From CAZDGK01 sp964505035 (GTDB lineage Bacteria > Patescibacteriota > Saccharimonadia > UBA4664): DNA of 22,626 nt. How positions within the stretch are numbered: position 1 is the stretch's first letter; each line of letters starts with the position of its first letter. This document shows positions 7,249 to 14,688 of this stretch, piece by piece. The notes below the pieces were generated by a model, which worked only from the letters and a program-made list of their open reading frames with translations, did no database searches and had not been told where the DNA came from. Position numbers and translations under genes: made by a program. Location: the NCBI GenBank assembly GCA_964505035.1, contig CAZDGK010000019.1:1-22626 (forward strand). The letters run 5' to 3'.

Positions 7249-8877
7249 ATGAAAAAGGCCTATCTCCACGAGTTACAGGCCCAATTGCTCGGCACCGTCA
7301 CCGACAGCCAGGCCATCCGGGAAGCTTTGTCTACTGACGGCAGCGTCTTCCGGCAGACGCCTGAGGCCGTGATCTATCCTGCCAACACCGCCGACGTGCG
7401 CAAAGCCGTCGCCTTCCTGGCGGCCCGCGCGGCTGCCGGCAAGCTACTCGGCCTGACTGCCCGCGGCCAAGGCACCGATCTCAGCGGCGCGGCGGTGGGG
7501 GAGGGCGCCCTGCTGATATTCCCGGCCCACATGCATCACCTGCTGCGTATGGAGCGCGATACGGTCGTGGTGCAGCCCGGCCTCGGCTTCCAGCTGCTCC
7601 AACAATCCCTGCAGACCATGGGCCGCTGGCTGCCGCCGGCGCCCCTGTCGGCCGCCTACAGCACCATCGGCGGCGCGGTCGCCAATGACGCGGGTAGCGA
7701 GAAGTCGGTCAAATACGGCACCATCCGCCGCTACGTCAAGGGCCTGCGCGTCGTGTTGTCTGATGGCTCGCTGGTCGAGACGCGGCGCCTCTCCCCGCGT
7801 GAGCTGAGTCGCAAAAAAGGCCAGAGCAACCTCGAAGGCGAGCTCTACCGCGGCCTCGACAACCTGCTCACCGACCATGCCGAGCTCATTGCCAGTCACA
7901 CCCCAGCCACCACCAAGAACACCGCCGGCTACGGCCTCAGCCATGTGCGCGGCCGCGATGGCTCGTTTGACCTGTCCCAGATTTTCATTGGCTCCCAGGG
8001 TACGCTCGGAATCATCACCGAGCTGACATTGTGCACCATCGCTTGGCAACCGCGCACCACGCTGGTAGCGGCCTATTGCCACGACCTGCACGCGGTGGGG
8101 GACATCATGGAGCGGCTGCGCGCACTCGCGCCCAGCGCCCTGGAGTTCGTCGACGGCCACTTGCTCGAGCAAGTCCGGCGCGAGCGGCCGCAGGACATCA
8201 CCGGCCTGCTGCCTGATGGCCGCCTGCCCCGGCTGGTGCTGCTCGCCGAGTTCGACAACCGCAGCTTCGTCATGCAGACGTTGCGCTCGCGCCGCGCCCA
8301 CGCGTTGCTCGGCCGCCACGAGGCGCCCGGCCACATCACCGCCGATCCCGTGCAGCAGCGCGCCCTCTGGAAGCTGCGCGAGAGCGCCACGGCCGTCAGC
8401 TTGCTAGCCGCCGGCGCCAAGCGGGCTGTACCGTTCGTGGATGACCTCATCGTCCCGCCGGCCGCCTTTGCCCAGTGCTTGGAGCGGCTCAGCCGCCTGC
8501 TCGGCAAGCACGGCATCGAGTGTGGCCTGTGGGGCCACGCCGGCGACGGCCACATCCACCTTCAGCCGCTGCTCGACCTCAGCAAAACCAAGGACCAATC
8601 TCGCCTGTTTGCCCTGGCCGAAGACCTCACCGACCTGGCCGCTTCCCTCGGCGGCTCCATTTCGGGCCAATACGGCGATGGCCTGGCGCGCGGCCCCTAT
8701 CTGGAGCGGCTCTATGGCTCCGAGTACGCGGCCGTCCTGGCGCAGGTCAAGCAATTGTTCGACCCGCACGGCATCCTCAACCCCGGCAAGAAAACCGCTG
8801 CCACCCACGACGGCGCCCGCGCCGCTCTCCGCGCCGACTATCTGCCACCGTTCCCACAATTCTTGCCCTACACCTAG
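7249..8877 (+). CDS. FAD-linked oxidase, D-lactate/glycolate dehydrogenase type (VAO family)
   Basis: 542 aa. The N-terminal part (about 36-265) is the FAD-binding PCMH domain: TPEAVIYPANTADVRKAV, ARGQGTDLSGAA (about 71-82), STIGGAVANDAGSEKSVKYGT (about 138-158) and FIGSQGTLGIITE (246-258). The C-terminal FAD-oxidase domain has the metal-site-like GHAGDGHIHLQP (429-440) and the family end motif LFDPHGILNPGK (503-514). Members oxidise D-lactate, glycolate or other 2-hydroxy acids and pass electrons to quinone, ferredoxin or oxygen. No iron-sulfur CCG domain is fused, and no signal peptide is visible. For a fermentative CPR cell a lactate-type substrate is plausible but unproven. A leaderless start is supported by TATGAT 6 nt upstream. 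It stands alone between a hairpin and the next promoter. Confidence 0.92.
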   Translation: MKKAYLHELQAQLLGTVTDSQAIREALSTDGSVFRQTPEAVIYPANTADVRKAVAFLAARAAAGKLLGLTARGQGTDLSGAAVGEGALLIFPAHMHHLLRMERDTVVVQPGLGFQLLQQSLQTMGRWLPPAPLSAAYSTIGGAVANDAGSEKSVKYGTIRRYVKGLRVVLSDGSLVETRRLSPRELSRKKGQSNLEGELYRGLDNLLTDHAELIASHTPATTKNTAGYGLSHVRGRDGSFDLSQIFIGSQGTLGIITELTLCTIAWQPRTTLVAAYCHDLHAVGDIMERLRALAPSALEFVDGHLLEQVRRERPQDITGLLPDGRLPRLVLLAEFDNRSFVMQTLRSRRAHALLGRHEAPGHITADPVQQRALWKLRESATAVSLLAAGAKRAVPFVDDLIVPPAAFAQCLERLSRLLGKHGIECGLWGHAGDGHIHLQPLLDLSKTKDQSRLFALAEDLTDLAASLGGSISGQYGDGLARGPYLERLYGSEYAAVLAQVKQLFDPHGILNPGKKTAATHDGARAALRADYLPPFPQFLPYT

Positions 8878-8889
8878 CCGGCCGCGGAC

Positions 8890-8916
8890 TTGACTAAACC
8901 TACATTCTGCTATAAT
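8890..8916 (+). promoter_or_regulatory. Promoter of the small membrane protein at 8923 (leaderless)
   Basis: TTGACT (8890-8895), a 15-bp spacer (short) and TATAAT (8911-8916). The ATG at 8923 is 6 nt after the -10. Confidence 0.7.
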
Positions 8917-8922
8917 ACGCTT

Positions 8923-9264
8923 ATGCTTAGCCGACTATTTAATCGCCACCCCATTCCTCAGGCCCAGTTCGCGCCCGGTCTGTTCCTCGTCCTCATTATT
9001 ATCTTCGGTCTCGTCGCTCAGATTCGGCCAGTCTTTGGCCTGGCTGGCCTCGGTACCACGTCCATCCTGGCCGCCGCGCTCATCGAGCTCAACCGCGTGC
9101 GCATCTGGGAGATGTACCGCAAGGCCTACAAGAAGCACAAGGCCTTCCACAGCCCGTGGCATGAGCCGCGTGACACCTATTATCGCATCAATGTGGTGAT
9201 CCTCTGGCCATTGGTGGCCGCCCTCGGCGCGCTCTGCCTCTGGGCCGCCTACGAATTATCGTAG
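8923..9264 (+). CDS. Small integral membrane protein
   Basis: 113 aa from ATG 8923. An in-frame upstream codon at 8890 lies inside the -35 box and is rejected. There are three hydrophobic segments (about 15-36, 38-55 and 88-110) with a basic central loop (NRVRIWEMYRKAYKKHK) that should face the cytoplasm, followed by PWHEPRDTYYR. No family recognised. It is a single-gene unit with a consensus -10 placed for leaderless translation. The function is unknown. Confidence 0.82.
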   Translation: MLSRLFNRHPIPQAQFAPGLFLVLIIIFGLVAQIRPVFGLAGLGTTSILAAALIELNRVRIWEMYRKAYKKHKAFHSPWHEPRDTYYRINVVILWPLVAALGALCLWAAYELS

Positions 9265-9336
9265 CCTCCGGCCCTTTTCTAGCCGCCGCAAATGTGGTAG
9301 GCTAATACAGTTCAGGCGCGTCTGCGCCACCCACCC

Positions 9337-9420
9337 GCGCGAGTGGTGGAATGGTATACACGCTAGCATGAGGGGCTAGTGCCGCAAGGTGTGGAGGTTC
9401 GAGTCCTCTCTCGCGCACCA
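9337..9420 (+). tRNA. tRNA-Leu (anticodon GAG)
   Basis: Complete 84-nt class II tRNA. Acceptor GCGCGAG (9337-9343) pairs with CTCGCGC. The anticodon stem CTAGC/GCTAG encloses loop ATGAGGG, anticodon GAG (reads CUC/CUU). It has a short variable arm around GCAA, T arm GAGG-TTCGAGT-CCTC, discriminator A and encoded CCA (9418-9420). A GGCGC-GTCT-GCGCC hairpin lies just upstream (9314-9327). Confidence 0.97.
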
Positions 9421-9429
9421 TTTTTGGAT

Positions 9430-9492
9430 AACAGATAAGAAGGCGCTCAAATTTTGAGGCCTTTTTATTTTGTCTTGCCTTTTCTATCTGTT
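9430..9492 (+). terminator. tRNA-Leu(GAG) trailer: terminator with a competing outer hairpin
   Basis: The inner stem AAGGC-G-CTCAA / TTGAG-GCCTT (about 9440-9463) is followed by TTTATTTTG, a good intrinsic terminator. The arm AACAGATAAGAAGGC (9430-9444) can instead pair with GCCTTTTCTATCTGTT (9477-9492). The two foldings share AAGGC and are mutually exclusive. Confidence 0.65.
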
Positions 9493-9539
9493 GCACGGGT
9501 TCAAGTCCTCTTTGGCCAGGATGAGTTAAAATAGGCTCA

Positions 9540-10244
9540 ATGGGTACCGAGACGACAAGGATTGAAGCGTATACGATGGCCTTAATTCAAGGAGGGGCAG
9601 TTAAAGTTGCTCCTGACACTGACCATTTATTTGAGCTGCGCAATGGCACAAAATCATGTGCCTATGTCGACCATGGTGAAATCCTTTGCCAGCCGGACAC
9701 GTTTCAGCCGTATATTGATGCATTGGCAGATTCTGTATGTAACAATTTTCCCGAGCACTCCACAATCCTTGTTAATGTTGATTCTAAATCCAGCCCTCAC
9801 ACGGTCGGAGCGCTGGCGTCTTTACTGCGACTTCGCCAAATTGTGGTAAATCCCGAAGCGACGCGCCTGGCGGAAAAAGGGCCGAGCCTGGGAGTACGCT
9901 TGCCCAAAGAGATTAAGGCGAGTGATACTCTGGTTGTAATTGATGATGTATTTACCGAGGGCGACACGACTGCTATAGATGCAGTCTCGCTTGCTATAGA
10001 TGCCATCGCCAGCAGATTTGGTGTAACCGAACAAGAGACTCATCTTGTTGTTGGTTTACTGCGTGGAGACATGGGTAAAGCAACAAAACAGCTTGAACGC
10101 TCGAAAATTAAGCTTCACTGGCTCACTACTTTAGAGGCTGTCTTAGAAAAGGCTTGGCCAGCGCTTACTCGCCCGCAGCAACAAGCTCTAACTCAAGGTG
10201 GTTTTGAGTTGTCGTCAGAGCAAATTATTGAGCCATCTTCTTGA
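9540..10244 (+). CDS. Orotate-phosphoribosyltransferase-like (type I PRTase) protein
   Basis: 234 aa. The type I PRTase signature is TLVVIDDVFTEGDTTAID (130-147), with the acidic pair Asp135/Asp136 that binds PRPP ribose hydroxyls. The N-terminal part has the OPRT-like LFELRNGTKSCAYVDHGEIL (30-49), comparable to the FxLrSGxxSxxYxd motif of PyrE. The C-terminal ~60 residues extend past the core. OPRT makes OMP from orotate and PRPP, but the divergent signature (FTEGDTT instead of ITTGGT-type) and the lack of other pyr genes mean the substrate is uncertain. The start is supported by TAAAAT 7 nt before ATG (leaderless); a later in-frame ATG at 9576 is possible. G+C is clearly lower than the flanking genes. 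It is the only gene between tRNA-Leu(GAG) and the displaced tRNA tail. Confidence 0.8.
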   Translation: MGTETTRIEAYTMALIQGGAVKVAPDTDHLFELRNGTKSCAYVDHGEILCQPDTFQPYIDALADSVCNNFPEHSTILVNVDSKSSPHTVGALASLLRLRQIVVNPEATRLAEKGPSLGVRLPKEIKASDTLVVIDDVFTEGDTTAIDAVSLAIDAIASRFGVTEQETHLVVGLLRGDMGKATKQLERSKIKLHWLTTLEAVLEKAWPALTRPQQQALTQGGFELSSEQIIEPSS

Positions 10245-10324
10245 CGTACAAATCCAAGAGCACCCAACTTGTGATACATCAACACAATACTGATCTCAAT
10301 CTGGTTCCATCTAAGGTCGCATTG

Positions 10325-10343
10325 GCGCACCAGAAATTATTCC
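10325..10343 (+). repeat. Displaced tRNA-Leu 3' end and trailer (att-like)
   Basis: GCGCACCA plus GAAATTATTCC matches positions 66-85 (GCGCACCA plus GGAATTATTTCC) with only a substitution and a one-base gap. No tRNA body precedes it. Confidence 0.65.
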
Positions 10344-10386
10344 AAAAAGAAAAGCCCCAAAGGGTATCTTTGGGGCTTTTCTTTTT
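10344..10386. terminator. Strong bidirectional intrinsic terminator
   Basis: A 19-bp perfect inverted repeat (10344-10362 with 10368-10386) has GC core AGCCCC/GGGGCT, a loop GGTAT, an A-rich left edge and a T-rich right edge. It serves the PRTase gene on the plus strand and the membrane-protein gene at 10450 on the minus strand. It may be the original terminator of a tRNA-Leu. Confidence 0.9.
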
Positions 10387-10449
10387 GATTTTATTATCAT
10401 TGACCGGCGGCTCGATTCTCCGCTCAACTTGCAATATATTGTCCTATGG

Positions 10450-11217
10450 CTACCGAGCCACCAACCGCCCAATGAGCCAAGCCGCGCTCAGCGCTACCAG
10501 AATCACAGAGCATATATACAACATCAATCGTCCTTCGCCCCGCATGCACCAATTGTCCACAGCCTTGGGCAGCCTGACGCTCAGCACTAGCACAATGAGT
10601 CCAAAAATCTTCACCAGGGCGCTGTTAAACGATTCGCCAAACAGCATGTACGTATAGCCGTCAAGATGGTGATAGCTTAAATATTGCGGTATTGGCTCGT
10701 GGACGGTCGGATCCACGGTTTTAATATTGGAGTAGATGGTATGCGATTCAATTGGCCATCCGTAGGACTGTTGGGTCCCCATGCAGACAAACCCACCTCC
10801 CGGAATGCGCGAGTCAAACGGATCGGCGCCGATACCGCACTTCTCCGATACGAAGTCTTTTTGAGCTCCACGGGGCAATTGGTCAAGCTGGGTGCCAATC
10901 AGAATTGGCATCTGTAGAAGGACGGCTACCAGCAGCCAATTGAGGTACATGAGCGGATTGCGATTCCTGGAAAGGGCTAAGATTACCCACGCAATAAGCC
11001 ACAACGCGATCGCCATCAGCACTGCTTCGAGCAGATTCCACTGCATGTCACGAGCAATAAAGGCCGGAATATGCTGAGGGTACAAGTCGAGTGGGTTACC
11101 CGCGACTATTGTCACAACAACAGGGACCACAAGCAGCGCGATAGCATACGTTATCGCGGCGGCCAGGATGGGGTTGCGGGTTGACTTGCCAGCCAGTTTT
11201 GAAGCAGGGTTTTTCAT
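10450..11217 (-). CDS. Multi-pass membrane protein with large external loop
   Basis: 255 aa from ATG 11217. A longer reading from 11283 would overlap the upstream gene and run through the promoter, so it is rejected. The promoter is AAGACA (11247-11252)-17 bp-TATGCT (11224-11229), six nt before the ATG, so translation is likely leaderless. Hydrophobic helices lie at about 17-40, 61-82, 88-108, 197-215 and 231-250. A hydrophilic stretch of about 85 residues between helices 3 and 4 contains two Cys (FVSEKCGIGADPFD and GGGFVCMGTQQSYG) and is probably external. The N-terminus is basic. No family recognised. It shares the minus strand with the unknown gene upstream, but its own promoter in the 40-bp gap suggests independent expression. 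Confidence 0.83.
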   Translation of the reverse strand: MKNPASKLAGKSTRNPILAAAITYAIALLVVPVVVTIVAGNPLDLYPQHIPAFIARDMQWNLLEAVLMAIALWLIAWVILALSRNRNPLMYLNWLLVAVLLQMPILIGTQLDQLPRGAQKDFVSEKCGIGADPFDSRIPGGGFVCMGTQQSYGWPIESHTIYSNIKTVDPTVHEPIPQYLSYHHLDGYTYMLFGESFNSALVKIFGLIVLVLSVRLPKAVDNWCMRGEGRLMLYICSVILVALSAAWLIGRLVAR

Positions 11218-11257
11218 GCTTCGAGCATAGCATAAGCGTTTTTGTATGTCTTTCGTG

Positions 11258-12208
11258 CTACCAGTCGGCCAACAGCGCCTCAACCTTGGCCGCTAACTCC
11301 GCTTCGCGGTAACCGCCAATTGGCTTGATGGTCTTCGCGGCCTCGCGCAGCCACTGTATACGTGGATGCGCCTGGCCGGTGTCCAGTACCTCGCTGAGTT
11401 TTTGGACATGGGTTTGCTCAGTGGCGGCCGGCGCCCCTTGGGCACGTCCCAGCACCAGCAGGCGGTACAACAGGTAATCGATTTCCTTATGGCTCAGCGG
11501 CTCATGCACCGCCGCGATTTTCTGCATCAGCACGCGTCCAATCAGGTCATATTGCTCAAATTGCTGCACTCCCTGGGCGTCAAACACCTGTTCGCGAATC
11601 GGCACACCGGGTAGCAAGGTTTTCAGCTCCGGCGCAATGCGGTGGGCAAACCCTTGCACCACAGCCACCTGGTACCGCCGGGGCGCCTGGCCCGCCCGGC
11701 TCACTTGAAGCCGCTTCACCACCCGGGCCACCTGCCGGGCGGTCAGGTGATTGCGGGCTAGCACCGCCCGCGCCTGGCTGCCCGCGTATGTGTCCATGAT
11801 GTGGTAGCGTTGGCCGGGCCGGGCCGCTATCCGGCGCAGCACGTCATCAATGTCATAAAACACGCTCGCCCGCTCCATCTTGGCCGCCGTGCGGTACTTT
11901 TTATCAATCAGGTAGAAGCGCTTGCCCAGCCCGCGCAACTCCCAGACAATCCGTGCGGTAAAGTTGCCCTTGAGGAACGCTTCCAGATCCGCCTCCACTC
12001 TGGCAATAAAGGCCGGGTCGTTGCTCAGGTGGTCAAGCACATCGAGCCAGCCCTTCGCGACTGACTGCAGTGCCACGAACTCTAGCAGGACCACATCGGC
12101 TCGGCGCAGCCCTCGGACGATGGCGGGCAGTTCGTCCACTGTATGAATGCCGCGCAACAGCAGCAGGTCTACGCGGTTTGTCAAACTTTCAGCCATCGGC
12201 GCTCTCAT
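11258..12208 (-). CDS. Hypothetical cytoplasmic protein, Arg/Leu-rich, helical
   Basis: 316 aa, no membrane segment or signal peptide. The start is ATG 12208, with a second in-frame ATG at 12196. A TATGAT -10 box ends 13 nt before ATG 12208, so the leader would be very short and no Shine-Dalgarno is visible. Sequence features include LLLLRGIHTVDELPAIVRGL at the N-terminus, VLLEFVALQSVAKGW, a basic middle (LRGLGKRFYLIDKKYRTAAK), HIMDTYAGSQARAVLARNHL and a C-terminal helical region. The pattern of Asp, Arg and Lys hints at a nucleotide- or nucleic-acid-related role, but I do not recognise a family and will not assign one. It is divergent from the tRNA-binding protein at 12327. Confidence 0.8.
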   Translation of the reverse strand: MRAPMAESLTNRVDLLLLRGIHTVDELPAIVRGLRRADVVLLEFVALQSVAKGWLDVLDHLSNDPAFIARVEADLEAFLKGNFTARIVWELRGLGKRFYLIDKKYRTAAKMERASVFYDIDDVLRRIAARPGQRYHIMDTYAGSQARAVLARNHLTARQVARVVKRLQVSRAGQAPRRYQVAVVQGFAHRIAPELKTLLPGVPIREQVFDAQGVQQFEQYDLIGRVLMQKIAAVHEPLSHKEIDYLLYRLLVLGRAQGAPAATEQTHVQKLSEVLDTGQAHPRIQWLREAAKTIKPIGGYREAELAAKVEALLADW

Positions 12209-12326
12209 TAGGATTGCTCAAATCATACCGCAAACAGGTTGTGGCTGCCCAACAGGGTGTAAATTTTATCCGCCAAGCCGATTGCCCCCAATGCGCCGGC
12301 CACCACTTTTGGGTATACTGACGTCT

Positions 12327-12680
12327 ATGAAGCAACTACCCATCAAACCAGCCATCAAATTTGAAGACCTGGAGAAGTTGGATGTCCGTGTCGGCACGAT
12401 TGAACAAGTCGAGGACATCGAAGCCTCCGACAAGCTCGTCCGCCTGACGGTAGACTTTGGCGAGTTCAAACGCACCATTCTGGTCGGTATGAAGAAAGAG
12501 CGCGACAACCCCGCTGAGATTGAAGGCAAGCAGGCGCTATTCGTGGTAAACCTTGAGCCACGCAAGATGATGGGCGAACTGTCAGAGGGCATGGTATTCG
12601 ACATTGGCTACGCGAATGGCGTCACCCCCGTCCTCGCCATGCCCGAAAAGCCAGTCCCAAATGGGGCTTGCGCTGGCTAA
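12327..12680 (+). CDS. tRNA-binding (Trbp111/EMAPII-type OB-fold) domain protein
   Basis: 117 aa. It matches the OB-fold tRNA-binding domain found free as Trbp111 or CsaA and fused to the C-terminus of MetRS or the N-terminus of PheRS beta. Visible motifs: FEDLEKLDVRVGTIEQVE (12-29), SDKLVRLTVDFGEFKRTILVG (34-54), GKQALFVVNLEPRKMMGELSEGMVF (67-91), with the family's NL-PRK-x-G-x-SEGM pattern intact. Such proteins bind tRNA in trans or act as small chaperones. It is probably a full-length stand-alone protein, slightly longer than CsaA (about 110). TATACT (12314-12319) lies 7 nt before the ATG, so it is leaderless; upstream in-frame codons are rejected for that reason. Its stop abuts the stop of the convergent gene with no gap. 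Confidence 0.93.
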   Translation: MKQLPIKPAIKFEDLEKLDVRVGTIEQVEDIEASDKLVRLTVDFGEFKRTILVGMKKERDNPAEIEGKQALFVVNLEPRKMMGELSEGMVFDIGYANGVTPVLAMPEKPVPNGACAG

Positions 12681-13022
12681 TTAAACGAGTTTCTCAACCA
12701 CGAAGAAGGCCGGCGCTTCCATGACCACGCGCTCGGCTTCTTTGATTTCATGGCCCTTGATTACCATGAAGCGTTTGCGGTTTCGGTGCAGTCGCTGGTA
12801 TTCGCCCATGGTCAGCATGATGCGCTGGCGGCATTTCTCATCAGCGCATTCGCAATAGAAGTACAGCGGCTGATCAGCTTCCTCGGCCGACTCATCCTCG
12901 ACACCGTGGTTAGCCATTTTGGTTAGTTCTTTCACCCGCTGCTGCATGCTCTCATTGCGCCCTCGAAAGAGCACCTCGTTTTCGATGATGCGGCGAAAGG
13001 ATAGCGGCTTTTCCATACTCAC
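12681..13022 (-). CDS. Small CxC...C protein, possible metal-binding
   Basis: 113 aa from GTG 13022, with AGGGAG about 9 nt upstream; an ATG at 13016 is an alternative. Residues 1-45 are a charged helical region. Residues 53-64 hold FYCECADEKC, with Cys57, Cys59 and Cys64, followed by RQRIMLTMGEYQRLHRNRKRFMVIKGHE with His91. From memory, the pattern FxCECxDxxC...xEYxxxRxxxxRFxVxPGH is seen in short actinobacterial and related proteins of unknown function; this is recall, not a search. The three Cys and the His could bind zinc. It converges on the tRNA-binding protein, with adjacent stop codons. Confidence 0.82.
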   Translation of the reverse strand: MSMEKPLSFRRIIENEVLFRGRNESMQQRVKELTKMANHGVEDESAEEADQPLYFYCECADEKCRQRIMLTMGEYQRLHRNRKRFMVIKGHEIKEAERVVMEAPAFFVVEKLV

Positions 13023-13066
13023 ATGGTATCACTCCCTAGCGGGATACTGGCAAGATGCTCCCGTAA

Positions 13067-13095
13067 TTGACGTAGGCACAGATAGCTGGTATAAC
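13067..13095 (+). promoter_or_regulatory. Consensus-like sigma-70 promoter
   Basis: TTGACG (13067-13072), a 17-bp spacer and TATAAC (13090-13095). The expected leader is about 30 nt, with GAAAGG as ribosome-binding site before ATG 13134. Confidence 0.8.
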
Positions 13096-13133
13096 CAATC
13101 CAATCATGAATGCACCTCTCATAGAAAGGCTTC

Positions 13134-13748
13134 ATGATGGTAAATCCTATCGATTATGCCCCCGACAAGGGCAACAAGAGCTGGATCGGCGTACTGATCG
13201 CCATCATCCTGGTGGGTGGTGCCATCACCGTCGCGCTCATCAACCGTGGTGGCTTCACCACCGCCGATCCGCAGCCTGGGCACACCACGGCCACCATCCC
13301 TGGCTCGGGCCCGACCGCCGCGGCAGTCGGCGATCTGCCGGTGACGACCGCGCCCAGCGACGAGCTGACGCGGTACTATTCGCAGAGCCAGGTGCCGCCC
13401 TCGGGCAGCACCATGGACATAGCGGTGGAAACGGGGACGCTTCACGTCCTCACTAGCGGACCGATCTGCCTGGCTGGCGTCCGGCTGACGGGTGGGGAAG
13501 GCCGTGGCAGCGTGGTCATCATGCTGCCAGGCGCGACCTATCACGTCACCTGCCTGCTGCCCCGGCTCAACTGGCATGGCGCCTACACCGGCCCGGCCGA
13601 CTCATGGAAGCAGCTGGCCGACGACCGGGTCAGCGCCATGTTCGCGCCCAACAACTGCGGCGATCAAGGCTGCAAGGTGGTTGACCTCCTGGTCGTAGGA
13701 CCAAACGGGGTGGTCAATCGCCAGACGCTTAACTCGACCACGCAGTGA
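13134..13748 (+). CDS. Single-pass exported protein of unknown function
   Basis: 204 aa; the start may be ATG 13134 or the adjacent ATG 13137, with GAAAGG 5-8 nt upstream. A short cytoplasmic tail (YAPDKGNKSW) precedes one hydrophobic helix at about 18-36. A Pro/Thr/Gly-rich linker (about 40-75) follows, then an exported domain of about 120 residues with Cys in GPICLAGV, YHVTCLLP, NNCGDQGCK. Four Cys could make two disulfides. The domain has small-residue beta-rich character (SGSTMDIAVETGTLHVLTSG) but no known family was recognised. It forms its own transcription unit, with a consensus-like promoter and a terminator directly after the TGA stop. Confidence 0.83.
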   Translation: MMVNPIDYAPDKGNKSWIGVLIAIILVGGAITVALINRGGFTTADPQPGHTTATIPGSGPTAAAVGDLPVTTAPSDELTRYYSQSQVPPSGSTMDIAVETGTLHVLTSGPICLAGVRLTGGEGRGSVVIMLPGATYHVTCLLPRLNWHGAYTGPADSWKQLADDRVSAMFAPNNCGDQGCKVVDLLVVGPNGVVNRQTLNSTTQ

Positions 13749-13756
13749 CCGTACTA

Positions 13757-13794
13757 CGGACCGGGAGCTCTCGCAGCTTCCCGGTCCGCCTTTA
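13757..13794 (+). terminator. Intrinsic terminator
   Basis: Ten-bp stem CGGACCGGGA (13757-13766) with TCCCGGTCCG (13779-13788), then CCTTTAT. It lies 8 nt after the preceding stop codon. Confidence 0.75.
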
Positions 13795-13873
13795 TCTCAG
13801 CTCTTACCAAGCGTAAGCGCTATTGCAAGCACAATTTGCCCATGATACGTTATTGCCATAAAAAGGTAACCCC

Positions 13874-14599
13874 GTGCCGTCAAGCAAAACCAAAACGCCC
13901 TCGTCTGGCAGAACAGCGCTCATTGGCCGCCAATCATTTAGCCCCTCCAAGCTTCTGCTAGCTATTGGGGCTATCGTGTTAGTTGGCGTAGTGGTCATTA
14001 AGCTCAGCTCCTATGCTGCGACCGATTATCATACCCTAGCCTATTGTCCCAAGCCGCATCCCACCATCAGATACGGCAGCACGGGAAACTGCGTTCGGTA
14101 TATGCAGGCGGCTCTTGACACTTCCGCCGGTGGCTCGCACGGGCTTGCCATTGACGGCTCCTTTGGCCCAGCCAGCCTGTCTGCCGTCAAATCGTACCAA
14201 TCCAAGCACGGTCTCTATGCGGATGGCATCGTAGGCACCAACACCTGGGGCAGCCTCGATGCGGTAGTGCCGCCATCGTCTGGTACGAGCACTGGCTCGT
14301 CGGTGACCGTGTTCTCCAATGGCTCGAGTAGCTTGAGCGCCTGCAGTGCTGGCGGCGGCTACTATTCCGGCTCAACCTTCATCTATAACGGCGTAAAGTT
14401 CACTCCGCATGCCGCGTCCGGAGCGAGCATGAGCGTTTCAACAACCAGCAACCAGCTGCTAGCCAGTTGGCCGGCCGGCTCAACCGCGCCGGCCACCGTG
14501 AGCGGACTGGGCCAGGGCACCACCTTGCTTGGCGGGGTCAGCATAGGCAGCGCCGGCGGCGCCTCGCCCTTCACGCTACCCACCCTGCCTGGCTGCTAG
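13874..14599 (+). CDS. Membrane-anchored peptidoglycan-binding-domain protein
   Basis: 241 aa from GTG 13874, with AAAGGT 7-8 nt upstream. Residues 1-25 are basic and cytoplasmic. One TM helix spans about 26-46. A PG_binding_1-type domain spans about 64-129: IRYGSTGNCVRYMQAAL, LAIDGSFGPASLSAVKSYQ, YADGIVGTNTWGSLD. This is the usual G-x-x-V-x-x-x-Q-x-x-L and D-G-x-F-G-x-x-T/S pattern. The C-terminal half is Ser/Gly/Thr-rich (VPPSSGTSTGSS, SLSACSAGGGYYSG) and looks beta-structured without a known catalytic motif. It should tether to cell-wall glycan from the outer membrane face. The enzymatic part, if any, is not recognisable. A hairpin terminator follows. Confidence 0.88.
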   Translation: MPSSKTKTPSSGRTALIGRQSFSPSKLLLAIGAIVLVGVVVIKLSSYAATDYHTLAYCPKPHPTIRYGSTGNCVRYMQAALDTSAGGSHGLAIDGSFGPASLSAVKSYQSKHGLYADGIVGTNTWGSLDAVVPPSSGTSTGSSVTVFSNGSSSLSACSAGGGYYSGSTFIYNGVKFTPHAASGASMSVSTTSNQLLASWPAGSTAPATVSGLGQGTTLLGGVSIGSAGGASPFTLPTLPGC

Positions 14600-14638
14600 A
14601 GCGCGAGGCCACTCCGGTCGCACCAGTGCAGTACCGCA

Positions 14639-14671
14639 GCAGGCCGTCGGTCATCACGACCGGCGGCCTGC
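14639..14671 (+). terminator. Hairpin terminator without T run
   Basis: A 14-bp stem (14639-14652 with 14658-14671) with one G-T wobble and the loop ATCAC. It is followed immediately by TACAAT (14672-14677), the likely -10 box of the next gene, instead of a T tract. Confidence 0.6.
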
Positions 14672-14688
14672 TACAATAAGCTCATACT

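Larger units (their letters stand above)
9421..10332 (+). mobile_element. Putative 912-bp single-gene cassette inserted at the tRNA-Leu(GAG) 3' end
   Basis: The segment begins right after the CCA of the tRNA and ends with a second GCGCACCA (10325-10332), the last eight nt of both tRNA-Leu genes. After that copy comes GAAATTATTCC and a strong terminator, which closely resembles the native trailer of tRNA-Leu(CAG) (GGAATTATTTCC plus terminator at 74-125). The tRNA thus appears separated from its original trailer by DNA carrying one gene of visibly lower G+C. No integrase is present. Integration at tRNA 3' ends with duplication of the tRNA tail is well known for genomic islands; the interpretation here is inference from repeats of only 8 bp plus trailer similarity. 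Confidence 0.5.

Noticed and set aside
7444..8334. Long minus-strand frame opposite the FAD-linked oxidase
   Set aside because: A shadow of a G+C-rich gene: the plus strand encodes a clear enzyme family, and the minus frame has no recognisable motif.
9302..9496. A 64-codon minus-strand reading frame containing RERGLEPPHLAALAP
   Set aside because: It is the antisense translation of tRNA-Leu(GAG), a well-known false ORF type.
13106..13456. Plus-strand frame starting 10 nt after a -10 box, overlapping the exported protein at 13134
   Set aside because: Arg/His-rich shadow composition. The other frame has a Shine-Dalgarno, TM helix and exported domain.
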